From contig DAOWNN010000001.1 of assembly GCA_030642585.1 (NCBI GenBank), positions 1 through 32,903 on the forward strand: a stretch of 32,903 nucleotides of DNA, given 5' to 3'. A program made the position numbers and the translations under genes. The DNA is from Bacteroidota bacterium. Lineage in GTDB: Bacteria; Bacteroidota; Bacteroidia; Bacteroidales; VadinHA17. The notes under the pieces are model-generated. The model searched no databases. It was not told the DNA's origin and saw only the letters and a list, made by a program, of their open reading frames with translations. Below are positions 16,416 to 24,572 of the stretch, piece after piece (the stretch's first letter is position 1; each line of letters starts with the position of its first letter).

Positions 16416-17762
16416 TTATAAATTTCTAACATATTGTTTGAATTGCCTCCCTCTATCTTCATAATTCTCAAACAGGTCGAAGCTAGCACAGGCAGGAGAT
16501 AACAAAACCACATCTCCATTATTACAAATAGAATAGGCTTTCTTAACAGCTTCTTCCATCGATCTTGCTTCTTCAATCCTCAAAGGCATTTCCTCAAAGG
16601 CATTGATGATTTTTGAATTATCCTTTCCCAAACAAATTAAGGCTTTAACCTTTTCCTTTACCAAAACCATCAATGAAGAATAATCATTCCCTTTATCCAC
16701 ACCACCTAAAATCAAAACAACATCTTCGTTCATGCTTTCCAGGGCATACCATGTTGAATTTACATTTGTAGCCTTGGAATCATTAATAAACATGATTCCA
16801 TGAACCTTAATTACGGGTTCAAGCCTATGTTCAACACCCTGAAAATCACTTAAACTCTTTCTGATTTTTTCCTTTCGAATACGTAATACCTGGCTGGTAA
16901 TACCTGCAGCCATTGAGTTATAGGTGTTGTGCTTACCTTTCAGTGCTAAATCTGTTATTGCCATGGTAATTTCCTGGTTTTTATAATTAAAATTTATTTT
17001 TTCCTTAACTAAATATGCAGTTTGCCCCTCAAGCTTTTCAATAGAAAACGACAACCTGGCTACAGGGGGATTCATCTTATCAAGTGTATCTCTAATAACA
17101 GGATCATCATCACAATAAATCAAGAAATCTTTCTCAGTCTGATTTCTTATTATCCTGAATTTTGAATCAATGTAATTCTGCATTTTGTAATCGTAACGAT
17201 CAAGATGATCTGGGGTAATATTCATTAAAACAGCAATATCTGCTTTAAAATCATACATTCCATCCAACTGAAAACTACTAAGCTCAAGAACATAGTAATC
17301 GACATCTCCCTGAGCTACCTTCATAGCAAAACTCTGCCCTACATTCCCTGCCATAGACACATTTAGTCCGGCATTTTTCATTATATGCCAGATCATATTT
17401 GTGGTTGTGGTTTTCCCATTGCTTCCTGTAATGCAAATCATCCTGGCATTTGAAAATCTTCCAGCAAATTCAATTTCAGAGATTACAGGAACAGCCATTT
17501 CTTTTAGTTTTTTTATGATCCCGGCATTATCAGGAATTCCAGGACTTTTTATCACCTCATCAGCCAGAAGTATCTTTTCTTCTGTATGCATTTTCTCTTC
17601 CCATTCAATATTGTTACTGTCAAACAACTCTTTATGTTTATCTGAAATCTTTCCATGATCAGATACAAACACCTCAAATCCCTTCTTGTGAGCCAAATAT
17701 GCTGCACCGGCACCACTCTCACCGGCTCCTAAAACCACAATTTTTTTTTCAGCTCTATTCAT
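16416..17762 (-). CDS. murD: UDP-N-acetylmuramoyl-L-alanine--D-glutamate ligase MurD
   Basis: Cytoplasmic Mur ligase adding D-Glu to UDP-MurNAc-L-Ala. The N-terminal domain shows VVLGAGESGAGAAYLA (9-24), the central P-loop is ITGSNGKTTTTNMIWHI (111-127), and ITPDHLDRYDYKMQNY and the FINDSKATN motif of the C-terminal part are the usual MurD markers (DSKATN is near-diagnostic). Total 448 residues, normal. The ATG follows the mraY stop by only 2 bp. A 36-bp gap then precedes the ftsW ATG. No unusual residues were noticed. Confidence 0.97.
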   Translation of the reverse strand: MNRAEKKIVVLGAGESGAGAAYLAHKKGFEVFVSDHGKISDKHKELFDSNNIEWEEKMHTEEKILLADEVIKSPGIPDNAGIIKKLKEMAVPVISEIEFAGRFSNARMICITGSNGKTTTTNMIWHIMKNAGLNVSMAGNVGQSFAMKVAQGDVDYYVLELSSFQLDGMYDFKADIAVLMNITPDHLDRYDYKMQNYIDSKFRIIRNQTEKDFLIYCDDDPVIRDTLDKMNPPVARLSFSIEKLEGQTAYLVKEKINFNYKNQEITMAITDLALKGKHNTYNSMAAGITSQVLRIRKEKIRKSLSDFQGVEHRLEPVIKVHGIMFINDSKATNVNSTWYALESMNEDVVLILGGVDKGNDYSSLMVLVKEKVKALICLGKDNSKIINAFEEMPLRIEEARSMEEAVKKAYSICNNGDVVLLSPACASFDLFENYEDRGRQFKQYVRNL

Positions 17763-17764
17763 TA

Positions 17765-18988
17765 CTACCTGATCTTAAGTGTAACGATTGTAATTATTGC
17801 CAGCATAATTCCAATTATCCAGAATCGCAGAACAATTTTAGGTTCCGGAAACCCTTTTTTCTGATAATGATGATGTAGGGGAGCCATTAAAAATATTCGT
17901 TTCCCGACACCATGTTTCTTTCTGGTATATTTAAAATAGCTTACCTGTAAAAGGACCGATATGCTTTCAAAAAGAAAAATTCCACATAATATTGGTATGA
18001 GTAATTCTTTACGAATCACGATGGCAAACACTGCAAGAATTCCACCAAGAGCCAGGCTACCTGTATCTCCCATAAAAACCTGAGCCGGATAAGAATTATA
18101 CCAAAGAAAACCAATAGTTGCGCCAATAAGGGCACTGGCAAAAATTACCAATTCTCCTGTATATGGAATGTACATGATGTTGAGATAGCCGGCATAAATA
18201 ACATTACCAGAGAGGTAGGCCAGAATGCCAAGCGTTGTACCACTAATAGCAGTTGTGCCGGCAGCAAGGCCATCCAGACCATCTGTAAGGTTTACTCCAT
18301 TAGAGACCGCTGTTACAATAAAAATAACTGCCAGAACAAAAACTACCCATCCCCACTTCTGACTTTTTTCTCCTAAAAACTTAACTATAAAGGCATAATC
18401 AAATTCATGATTCTTGACAAAAGGGATGGTGGTTTTTGTCGACTTTACATCTATGGATTGTGGTACACCTCCTTCAGCAATCTCATGGGTATTGGATATA
18501 GCGGGAATCTGCTCCCGAATAACAACATCATCGCTCAGGTATAATGTCAATCCGACAACCAAACCAAGCATAATTTGTCCTATTATTTTAAATCGTCCTG
18601 CTAATCCTTCTTTATTTTTCTTAAATATTTTTATATAATCATCAATAAATCCAATCAGTCCCAACCATCCGGTAGTGATCAACATTAAAATAACATAAAC
18701 ATTTTTCAGATCTCCAAAAAGCAAGACCGGAATTAGGATAGATGCAAGAATGATTAAGCCACCCATAGAAGGGGTACCCTCTTTTCTGTATTGTCCTTCA
18801 AGTCCCAATTTACGAACAACCTCACCCGCCTGCTTTTTTTGAAGGAACTGAATAATTCTCCTTCCAAAAAGCATTGAAATTATAAGAGAGGTAATTATCG
18901 TGAGTGAAGCTCTGAAAGATATATACTGGAACATACCTGCTCCAGGGAAATCAAAGGCTTCAAGATATTTAAATAAGTAATAAAACAT
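17765..18988 (-). CDS. mraY: Phospho-MurNAc-pentapeptide transferase MraY
   Basis: Integral membrane enzyme that moves phospho-MurNAc-pentapeptide from UDP to undecaprenyl phosphate, making lipid I. The diagnostic motifs are all present: the aspartate pair in GFIDDYIKIFKKNKEGL (D116-D117), SNGVNLTDGLDGLAAG (229-244), FMGDTGSLALGG (305-316) and the HHH loop APLHHHYQKKGFPE (369-382). Length is 407 residues against about 360 in E. coli; the extra lies in a long loop at about residues 152-205 between transmembrane segments, a feature I recall from Bacteroidota MraY. About ten hydrophobic segments are visible. It starts 13 bp after the murE stop. Confidence 0.97.
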   Translation of the reverse strand: MFYYLFKYLEAFDFPGAGMFQYISFRASLTIITSLIISMLFGRRIIQFLQKKQAGEVVRKLGLEGQYRKEGTPSMGGLIILASILIPVLLFGDLKNVYVILMLITTGWLGLIGFIDDYIKIFKKNKEGLAGRFKIIGQIMLGLVVGLTLYLSDDVVIREQIPAISNTHEIAEGGVPQSIDVKSTKTTIPFVKNHEFDYAFIVKFLGEKSQKWGWVVFVLAVIFIVTAVSNGVNLTDGLDGLAAGTTAISGTTLGILAYLSGNVIYAGYLNIMYIPYTGELVIFASALIGATIGFLWYNSYPAQVFMGDTGSLALGGILAVFAIVIRKELLIPILCGIFLFESISVLLQVSYFKYTRKKHGVGKRIFLMAPLHHHYQKKGFPEPKIVLRFWIIGIMLAIITIVTLKIR

Positions 18989-19001
18989 TTTCCTTAATTA
19001 G

Positions 19002-20462
19002 TTATTCAGGCTCTTTAAAAAACTTTCTCACCTCTTCCCTGTCATCAAAATGGTATTCTCCCCCTGATATCAACTGATAAGTTTCATGACCCTTTCCGGC
19101 AATTAAAATAATATCTCCTGGTTTAGCTATCATGCATGCAGCTTTAATAGCTTCTCCCCGGTCAACAATAGACAGGATTTTTTTTTTATACTCATCAGGA
19201 ATACCACTAATCATATCATGAATAATTTTTACAGGATCTTCCCCCCTTGGATTATCAGAGGTTAAAATAAGTTGGTGGCTGTTTTCAATTCCAATTTTAG
19301 CCATTATGGGTCTTTTTAGTTTATCCCTGTCCCCACCAGCCCCGACAACTGTAATAATTTTTGAATTCTTTTCACTAATTTTTCTAATTGCTGTCAACAC
19401 ATTCAATAATGCATCTGGTGTATGTGCATAGTCAACAATTGCAAGGATCCCATCTTTAGATTTTATAGTTTCAAACCTTCCAGGAACTGGTTTCAACTGG
19501 CTAATTATTCTCAAAACCTCTTCTTTATCCAATCCTAACAAGCTTGATGCGGCATAAGCTGCCAAAAGATTATACACACTAAAATCTCCGATAAAGGGAA
19601 CCCATACTTCAGTTTCGTCAATTTTCAAATACGTTGCCTCAAGGCTTCTCTCTATAATCCTGGCATTGAATTCATTTACCCCTTTCAAGCCATAAGTACT
19701 TATCTTAGCCCTGGAGTTCTGAACCATCACCCTTGCATTACGGTCATCTGTGTTTATCAGCGCAAATGCATCAGCAGGAAGAATATCAAAGAATTTCTTT
19801 TTTGCTTTAATATAATTGTCAAATGTTCCATGATAATCAAGGTGGTCATGGCTTAGATTGGTGTAAATGCCAGCTTTGAATAATAATCCTGCTATCCTGT
19901 CCTGGACCAGAGCATGGGAACTTACCTCCATAAAAACATGTGAACATCCTGCCTCCACCATTCTGCTTAACAAACTATGAATGCTTATAGTATCAGGTGT
20001 TGTGTGAGTTGCATCGGATGTTTCTTTATGAATAATTGTATTTACAGTAGAGATTAAACCGGAAGGTATTCCCAGTGCTTCAAATATTTCATATAAAAAA
20101 GTAACTATTGATGTTTTCCCATTAGTTCCGGTTACTCCGGTTACCACAAGATTTCTTGTTGGGTGATCATAATATGCAGAAGCAATAAGTCCCAGGCTTT
20201 TAGCAGCAGATTCCACTTCAATATAGCTGAGATTTTTTTGAATTGAGTCCGGAAGTTGTTCACAAACTATTGCATCTGCTCCGGCTTCAATAGCCCCGGA
20301 GATAAAGTCATGTCCATCCAGTTGTGTCCCTTTTATGGCAACAAACAAATCGCCTTTAGATACTTTTCTTGAATCAATCTGAAGGTGGTTTATTTCAATA
20401 TCAAGGGAACCAAGAACCTTCCTGGTTTTAATTCCTTCCAATATGTCACCTAATAACCTCAT
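19002..20462 (-). CDS. murE: UDP-MurNAc-tripeptide synthetase MurE (meso-DAP type)
   Basis: Cytoplasmic Mur ligase adding the third peptide residue. The P-loop VTGTNGKTSIVTFL is at 110-123, with THTTPDTISIHSLL and NLSHDHLDYHGTFDNYIKAKKKFF further on; the lysine of the last motif is the usual carbamylated residue. The third-residue selectivity motif reads DNPRGEDP (403-410). DNPR marks meso-diaminopimelate ligases, whereas lysine enzymes differ here, so this cell probably makes DAP-type peptidoglycan. Total 486 residues from the ATG at 20462; a TTG one codon upstream is ignored. It lies 15 bp after the transpeptidase gene. The DAP inference rests on the motif alone. Confidence 0.97.
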   Translation of the reverse strand: MRLLGDILEGIKTRKVLGSLDIEINHLQIDSRKVSKGDLFVAIKGTQLDGHDFISGAIEAGADAIVCEQLPDSIQKNLSYIEVESAAKSLGLIASAYYDHPTRNLVVTGVTGTNGKTSIVTFLYEIFEALGIPSGLISTVNTIIHKETSDATHTTPDTISIHSLLSRMVEAGCSHVFMEVSSHALVQDRIAGLLFKAGIYTNLSHDHLDYHGTFDNYIKAKKKFFDILPADAFALINTDDRNARVMVQNSRAKISTYGLKGVNEFNARIIERSLEATYLKIDETEVWVPFIGDFSVYNLLAAYAASSLLGLDKEEVLRIISQLKPVPGRFETIKSKDGILAIVDYAHTPDALLNVLTAIRKISEKNSKIITVVGAGGDRDKLKRPIMAKIGIENSHQLILTSDNPRGEDPVKIIHDMISGIPDEYKKKILSIVDRGEAIKAACMIAKPGDIILIAGKGHETYQLISGGEYHFDDREEVRKFFKEPE

Positions 20463-20477
20463 CAAATTCTGAATTCT

Positions 20478-22592
20478 CTATACAAAACTCATTTCCAGAC
20501 TTATATTCTGGCCCGGAACAAGAGCGCTCCCGGGCATTATTGATTGGGAACGCACTTTTCCCCAACCTTTAACCTTAACTTTTAGTCCAGCACTTTCAAG
20601 TAAAAAAATTGCATCTTTCAAACCCATCTCCACAACATTGGGAACCATATTATCATGCACAGTCAAATTCTTAACAACAATAGCCGAATCTGTTGAGGCA
20701 GTAACTACCCATTCTCCTCCGGTTCCCACAATGTTTGTTTCATAATCCAATTTCTCAAGAACCAGGTTCAGATCCTTAAGTTTACCGTTTTTAGAGTACG
20801 GAGCTGCAAAATCAGACACATCTATAAATTCAGGCTCAATCTGCAACTCCATCTTGCTGGCATAAACCTTATCTGCTATTTCTTTAAATACCGGACCTGC
20901 AACTAAATTCCCATAATACACTGAGTTAGAAGGTGCATTTACCACAACTATGCAGGAATACTTTGGTTTATCTGCAGGAAAGTAACCAACAAATGAAGCC
21001 TGATATTGAACATTCCCTTTATAGCCCATATTTTGATCAGCAATTTGAGCAGTTCCGGTTTTCCCTGCAATCTTATAGAGTTCATTATTTAAATTCTTCG
21101 CTGTACCTTTCTCAACAACTCCTTCCAACATCTTTTTTGCATCTCTTATAGTAGCTTCCGAGGCAATGGAAGGGTTAATTACCACTGTTTTAATCTTCCT
21201 GATCAATTTTCCATGGTATCGTATTTCCTTAACAAATTTTGGACTTATCATCTTTCCATCATTAGCCACAGCATTGTAAAAAGTAAGAATCTGAAGAGGG
21301 GTCATTCTCACTTCATAGCCATGTGACATCATCGGCAAGGATATTCCAGACCACAAAGGATCGCCGGGATATTTGATTTCAGGAACACCTTCTCCCTTAA
21401 TTTCGATTCCAAGTTTCCGGTTCAGTTCCATATTATAAAGCCGGTTAATGAATTCTTTTTCTTTTCCCTGATAATTTTGCTGAATCAACATGGATACACC
21501 TACATTTGATGAAAACGTAAACACTTCTTCCACTGTAATTGTTCCATAGCCGCCTTCGTGTGTGTCTTTTATGGTTTTGTCATAAAATCGTACCTGCCCG
21601 CTGCCTGTTTCAACTGAATCTTCCAATTCAATCAAACCGTCTTCAAGTGCCACCATCAGGGCTGGAAGCTTAAATGTTGAGCCTGGCTCAGTACTTTCGC
21701 CTATAGCATAATTGTAACTTTCATGATAGTTTCCATCTTTGCCTATTTGCAAGTTGGCAATAGCACGGATTTCGCCTGTTTTAACTTCCATTAAAACCGC
21801 GGTACCATGATGAGCATTGTGCCGCTTGAGTTGTTTCAAAAGTGCATGATGTGCAACGTCCTGAATATTAATATCAATGGTGGTAATAACATCCTGACCA
21901 TCCTTAGGATCAACTTCATTTTTATCATTTAAAGGCATCCAAACATTCCCGGACAGTCTCTGCATCATTCTCATGCCAATAACCCCTTTAAGATTATTCT
22001 CATAGGCACCTTCAATGCCTACAACATTTCCTGAATGTCCTTTGGTTGTATAGCCAATTGTACGGGCAGCCAATTCTTTGTGAGGTAAAATTCGTTTGTT
22101 GTCCTGCTCATAAATAAACCCTCCCTTGTATCTTCCATTACGAAAAATGGGAAATGTTTTAAGTTTACTTAATTGAGCATAGCTTACATTCCGCTTAATC
22201 AGGTGATATCTTTCTCCCTTTCTTCTGGCTTTTAATAATTCATTCTTGTATTTAATACCTGATTTATCCCCAAAAAGCATGGACAAGCTCCTTGAAAGAG
22301 CATCTATATTCTCTTCAAAAACCTGATTCGACAGAGCATTGCTTACCATATCCATTCTTATCTCATAGATTGGAATTGAGGTGGCAAGCAGATTATAATC
22401 AGAGTCGTAAATATTCCCTCTTTCAGGAAGAATAGTAAAATCCCTGAGAGTTTGTGTCTGAGCTCTGGCAGCCCATTTATCGCCTTCAACCATCTGTATA
22501 TAAATAATTTTGCCAATAACGCTCAGCCCAAGTATGAAAAACAAGGCATAAATGAGTCCAACACGCCAAACTATATCTTTCTTTAGAGACAT
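20478..22592 (-). CDS. ftsI: Division-specific penicillin-binding protein (FtsI/PBP3 type) with PASTA domain
   Basis: Class B transpeptidase that crosslinks septal peptidoglycan in the periplasm. Residues 8-32 form the membrane anchor, about 50-220 the pedestal domain (with PERGNIYDSDYNLLA), and 230-575 the transpeptidase domain. The active-site motifs are the nucleophile STFK (Ser305-Lys308), SSN (361-363) and KTGT (511-514). A single PASTA domain closes the protein (about 645-704, VPNVVEMGLKDAIFLLESAG). Total 704 residues, longer than E. coli FtsI (588) because of this tail, which is usual in Bacteroidota. It lies between the FtsL-like gene and murE, 9 bp after the former, and should work with FtsW. 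Confidence 0.96.
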   Translation of the reverse strand: MSLKKDIVWRVGLIYALFFILGLSVIGKIIYIQMVEGDKWAARAQTQTLRDFTILPERGNIYDSDYNLLATSIPIYEIRMDMVSNALSNQVFEENIDALSRSLSMLFGDKSGIKYKNELLKARRKGERYHLIKRNVSYAQLSKLKTFPIFRNGRYKGGFIYEQDNKRILPHKELAARTIGYTTKGHSGNVVGIEGAYENNLKGVIGMRMMQRLSGNVWMPLNDKNEVDPKDGQDVITTIDINIQDVAHHALLKQLKRHNAHHGTAVLMEVKTGEIRAIANLQIGKDGNYHESYNYAIGESTEPGSTFKLPALMVALEDGLIELEDSVETGSGQVRFYDKTIKDTHEGGYGTITVEEVFTFSSNVGVSMLIQQNYQGKEKEFINRLYNMELNRKLGIEIKGEGVPEIKYPGDPLWSGISLPMMSHGYEVRMTPLQILTFYNAVANDGKMISPKFVKEIRYHGKLIRKIKTVVINPSIASEATIRDAKKMLEGVVEKGTAKNLNNELYKIAGKTGTAQIADQNMGYKGNVQYQASFVGYFPADKPKYSCIVVVNAPSNSVYYGNLVAGPVFKEIADKVYASKMELQIEPEFIDVSDFAAPYSKNGKLKDLNLVLEKLDYETNIVGTGGEWVVTASTDSAIVVKNLTVHDNMVPNVVEMGLKDAIFLLESAGLKVKVKGWGKVRSQSIMPGSALVPGQNISLEMSFV

Positions 22593-22601
22593 TGCATTAA
22601 T

Positions 22602-22970
22602 TTATTCCTCAATTACTAATTTTTTAGGTGGCCGTACTGCTTCTTTCAAATCCATCCCTTTTTCAGCAATCAGTCTGGAAACCTCAGACTGTCTACTCAC
22701 ATCCATAAGCTCAGCTGCTATAGAAATTGATTTCGCTCGTAATTCTTTGATCTCATTCTGCAAACCACTTTCTTCCCTTACAATTTTTTCAGCGTGATAT
22801 CTGTTCCCAATATATACCAGGGCAAGAAAGGCCAAAAAGGCCAAAAAAGGCAATTGCCTGGCAACTATGTCACGGGTCAGAATACTTCCATCAAAAACCT
22901 CCTTCAGGATTCCTTTTTTTGATTCCTTTACTTCTTCAACCTGATCAATAAATTCAACTCTATCCTCCAT
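22602..22970 (-). CDS. ftsL: FtsL-like cell division protein
   Basis: A 122-residue bitopic protein: an acidic/basic cytoplasmic stretch (1-38), one transmembrane helix (about 39-55, LPFLAFLAFLALVYIGN), and a periplasmic alpha-helical region with heptad-like spacing (about 58-105, EESGLQNEIKELRAKSISI), predicted to form a coiled coil. This is the layout of FtsL, which joins FtsB and FtsQ and activates FtsWI. Sequence similarity to proteobacterial FtsL is slight; the call rests on topology and on its place between rsmH and ftsI. The helix is encoded by a short 9-base repeat (see finding). It ends 9 bp before ftsI and starts 5 bp after rsmH. Confidence 0.85.
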   Translation of the reverse strand: MEDRVEFIDQVEEVKESKKGILKEVFDGSILTRDIVARQLPFLAFLAFLALVYIGNRYHAEKIVREESGLQNEIKELRAKSISIAAELMDVSRQSEVSRLIAEKGMDLKEAVRPPKKLVIEE

Positions 22971-22975
22971 GAAAT

Positions 22976-23878
22976 TTATATTCTGCGTTCTGCAATTCTT
23001 AATTTAGCACTCCTGGAACGTGAATTTTCAGCAATCTCAGATGCCTCAGGCAAAATCACCTTTCGGTTAACTGCCTTAAATGGAGTGTTTTGATTTCCAT
23101 AGAAATCAGTTTCCATAATTTTTTCAAAATTTCCATATTTTAAGAAATTTTTCACCATTCTGTCCTCAAGGGAATGATATGTAAGAACAACCAGTCTCCC
23201 TCCACCCCTGATAACATCTACCGTCTGTTCCAAAAGAATTCGTAAACCCCTCAGCTCCTTGTTTACCTCAATTCTTATAGCCTGAAAAACCTTTGCCAGG
23301 TACTTGTATTCATTGTAACCGGGAGTACAATCCTTTATGGCCTCAACAAACTCCTCTATTCTGTGCAGGTGTTTCAATTCCCTTTGTTTAACAATCAGGC
23401 GACTTAAAGTCCTGGCATTTTTTATTTCACCGTATTCAGAAAAAATTCTAATCATTTCTTTTTCAGAATACGTCCCAATTAATTTAAGGGCTGAAAATTC
23501 TGCATCAGGATTCATTCGCATATCCAGCTCTCCTTCCATACGAAACGAAAAACCGCGCTCAGCCGAATCAAACTGGTACGACGAAACTCCAAGATCTGCA
23601 ATCAGTCCATCCACTTTATCAATACCCAGATATTTAAGATTATTCCTGAGATAACTGAAATTTTGCCTTACAAACAAAAACCGATCATCATCAGGAATAT
23701 TTTTTGCTGCATCAGGATCCTGATCAAATCCAACCAGCCTTCCTCCTTTTAGCCTCTTTAATATTTCCCTGGCATGCCCGCCACCACCAAAAGTTACATC
23801 AACATAAATCCCTTCAGGATCAATGTTTAATCCGTCAACACTCTGTTTCAATAATACCGGTATGTGATATTTGCTCAT
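22976..23878 (-). CDS. rsmH: 16S rRNA (cytosine-1402 N4) methyltransferase RsmH
   Basis: Also called MraW. It methylates N4 of C1402 in 16S rRNA at the decoding site, using S-adenosylmethionine. Visible: HIPVLLKQSVDGL at the N-terminus, the SAM-binding loop DVTFGGGGHAREIL (27-40), LIADLGVSSYQFDSAERGFSFR, and the C-terminal FQAIRIEVNKELRGL and LTYHSLEDRMVK motifs, all typical of the family. Total 300 residues, normal length. Its ATGA start overlaps the mraZ stop by 4 bp, so translation is coupled. Second gene of the dcw operon. Confidence 0.97.
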   Translation of the reverse strand: MSKYHIPVLLKQSVDGLNIDPEGIYVDVTFGGGGHAREILKRLKGGRLVGFDQDPDAAKNIPDDDRFLFVRQNFSYLRNNLKYLGIDKVDGLIADLGVSSYQFDSAERGFSFRMEGELDMRMNPDAEFSALKLIGTYSEKEMIRIFSEYGEIKNARTLSRLIVKQRELKHLHRIEEFVEAIKDCTPGYNEYKYLAKVFQAIRIEVNKELRGLRILLEQTVDVIRGGGRLVVLTYHSLEDRMVKNFLKYGNFEKIMETDFYGNQNTPFKAVNRKVILPEASEIAENSRSRSAKLRIAERRI

Positions 23879-24336
23879 TCTTCAGGAAGAGGGCCACCCA
23901 TAATTTTCTCTGCCAGTCTTGCAAAATCTTCTTCCCCAGGAGCATGTTTTTCATAATCATTCTTCGCCCAAATCTCAATCTTAGAATCCTGTCCTGCAAG
24001 CACCACATCCTTGCCCCCACTCAAAAGATCTAATAAGCGCCTGGGAATAAGAATTCTATTGTTGCTATCAAGAACCAATTCAGCAGTTCCACGGTAAAAA
24101 TTTCTTAGAAAAAGATTATGCTCCTTTTTGTAAGGATTAATTTTTCCCCTTATCAAGCGATTCTGATTTTCCCATTCTTCAATTGGATAAAGGACTAGGC
24201 AAGTTTCAAAAATGTCTTTTTTTACAACAAACCTATCCTGTCTCTTTATTGGTAATTGTTTTAAAAAGGCAGAAGGAAGCAGAATTCTACCCTTTGCATC
24301 AAGCTTACATGTATAATCTCCAACAAATGCGCTCAT
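23875..24336 (-). CDS. mraZ: Transcriptional regulator MraZ
   Basis: MraZ is a DNA-binding regulator of the dcw operon, with two AbrB/SpoVT-like half domains. Both signatures are present: FVGDYTCKLDAKGRILLPSAF at the N-terminus and LDSNNRILIPRRLLDLL in the second half; the second lacks the usual glycine before Arg. Total 153 residues. A longer open frame reaches an ATG at 24399, but that ATG lies inside the MraZ operator, and MraZ proteins begin at the SAFVGDY-type segment, so the ATG at 24336 is used. A GGAG run abuts this ATG. MraZ probably represses its own operon through the four boxes upstream. The 3' end overlaps rsmH by 4 bp. Confidence 0.95.
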   Translation of the reverse strand: MSAFVGDYTCKLDAKGRILLPSAFLKQLPIKRQDRFVVKKDIFETCLVLYPIEEWENQNRLIRGKINPYKKEHNLFLRNFYRGTAELVLDSNNRILIPRRLLDLLSGGKDVVLAGQDSKIEIWAKNDYEKHAPGEEDFARLAEKIMGGPLPEE

Positions 24337-24358
24337 CTCCTGATCTTTTAAAAAAGTA

Positions 24359-24366
24359 AAAATATA
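24359..24366 (-). promoter_or_regulatory. Candidate -7 box of the mraZ/dcw promoter
   Basis: Minus-strand TATATTTT matches TAnnTTTG at seven of eight positions, about 22 bp before the mraZ ATG. The MraZ boxes lie directly upstream, between it and where a -33 box would fall, as expected for a repressed promoter. No clear -33 TTTG is seen, so the assignment is tentative. Confidence 0.35.
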
Positions 24367-24374
24367 GAAAAAAT

Positions 24375-24409
24375 CCCACTTTAAGCCACATTCACCCATT
24401 TTTTCCCAC
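24375..24409 (-). promoter_or_regulatory. MraZ operator: four TGGG-type boxes, 10-bp period
   Basis: Read on the minus strand the boxes are GTGGG (24409-24405), ATGGG (24399-24395), GTGGC (24389-24385) and GTGGG (24379-24375). Their starts are exactly 10 bp apart, one helical turn. E. coli MraZ binds direct TGGGN repeats separated by 5 bp upstream of its own gene, the same 10-bp period. The array ends 38 bp before the mraZ ATG. The third box deviates at its last base. Confidence 0.8.
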
Positions 24410-24528
24410 TATGTTAATAACTTTTGACCTTGAAAAAAGGCAGAATTCCAAAAATGAGATGATTATTAAATCTTCTATTGCTATAATCTGCTAAGAATTA
24501 TTTACATTTAAATACTTTTTTCACGACT

Positions 24529-24536
24529 CATTTTTG
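24529..24536 (+). promoter_or_regulatory. Candidate -7 promoter box for the acyltransferase pair
   Basis: CATTTTTG differs from TAnnTTTG only at the first base and ends 36 bp before the ATG at 24573. The 236-bp divergent gap between mraZ and this gene holds this box, the MraZ operator and the mraZ promoter. No other structure was seen in the gap. Confidence 0.35.
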
Positions 24537-24572
24537 CACATAATACGAGTTGATGTCACGATCTAAGCTCCT

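Noticed and set aside
24337..24399. N-terminal extension of mraZ starting at an ATG at 24399
   Set aside because: The extra 21 residues lie across the MraZ operator and promoter region, have no place in the MraZ fold, and the family starts at the Met before SAFVGDY.
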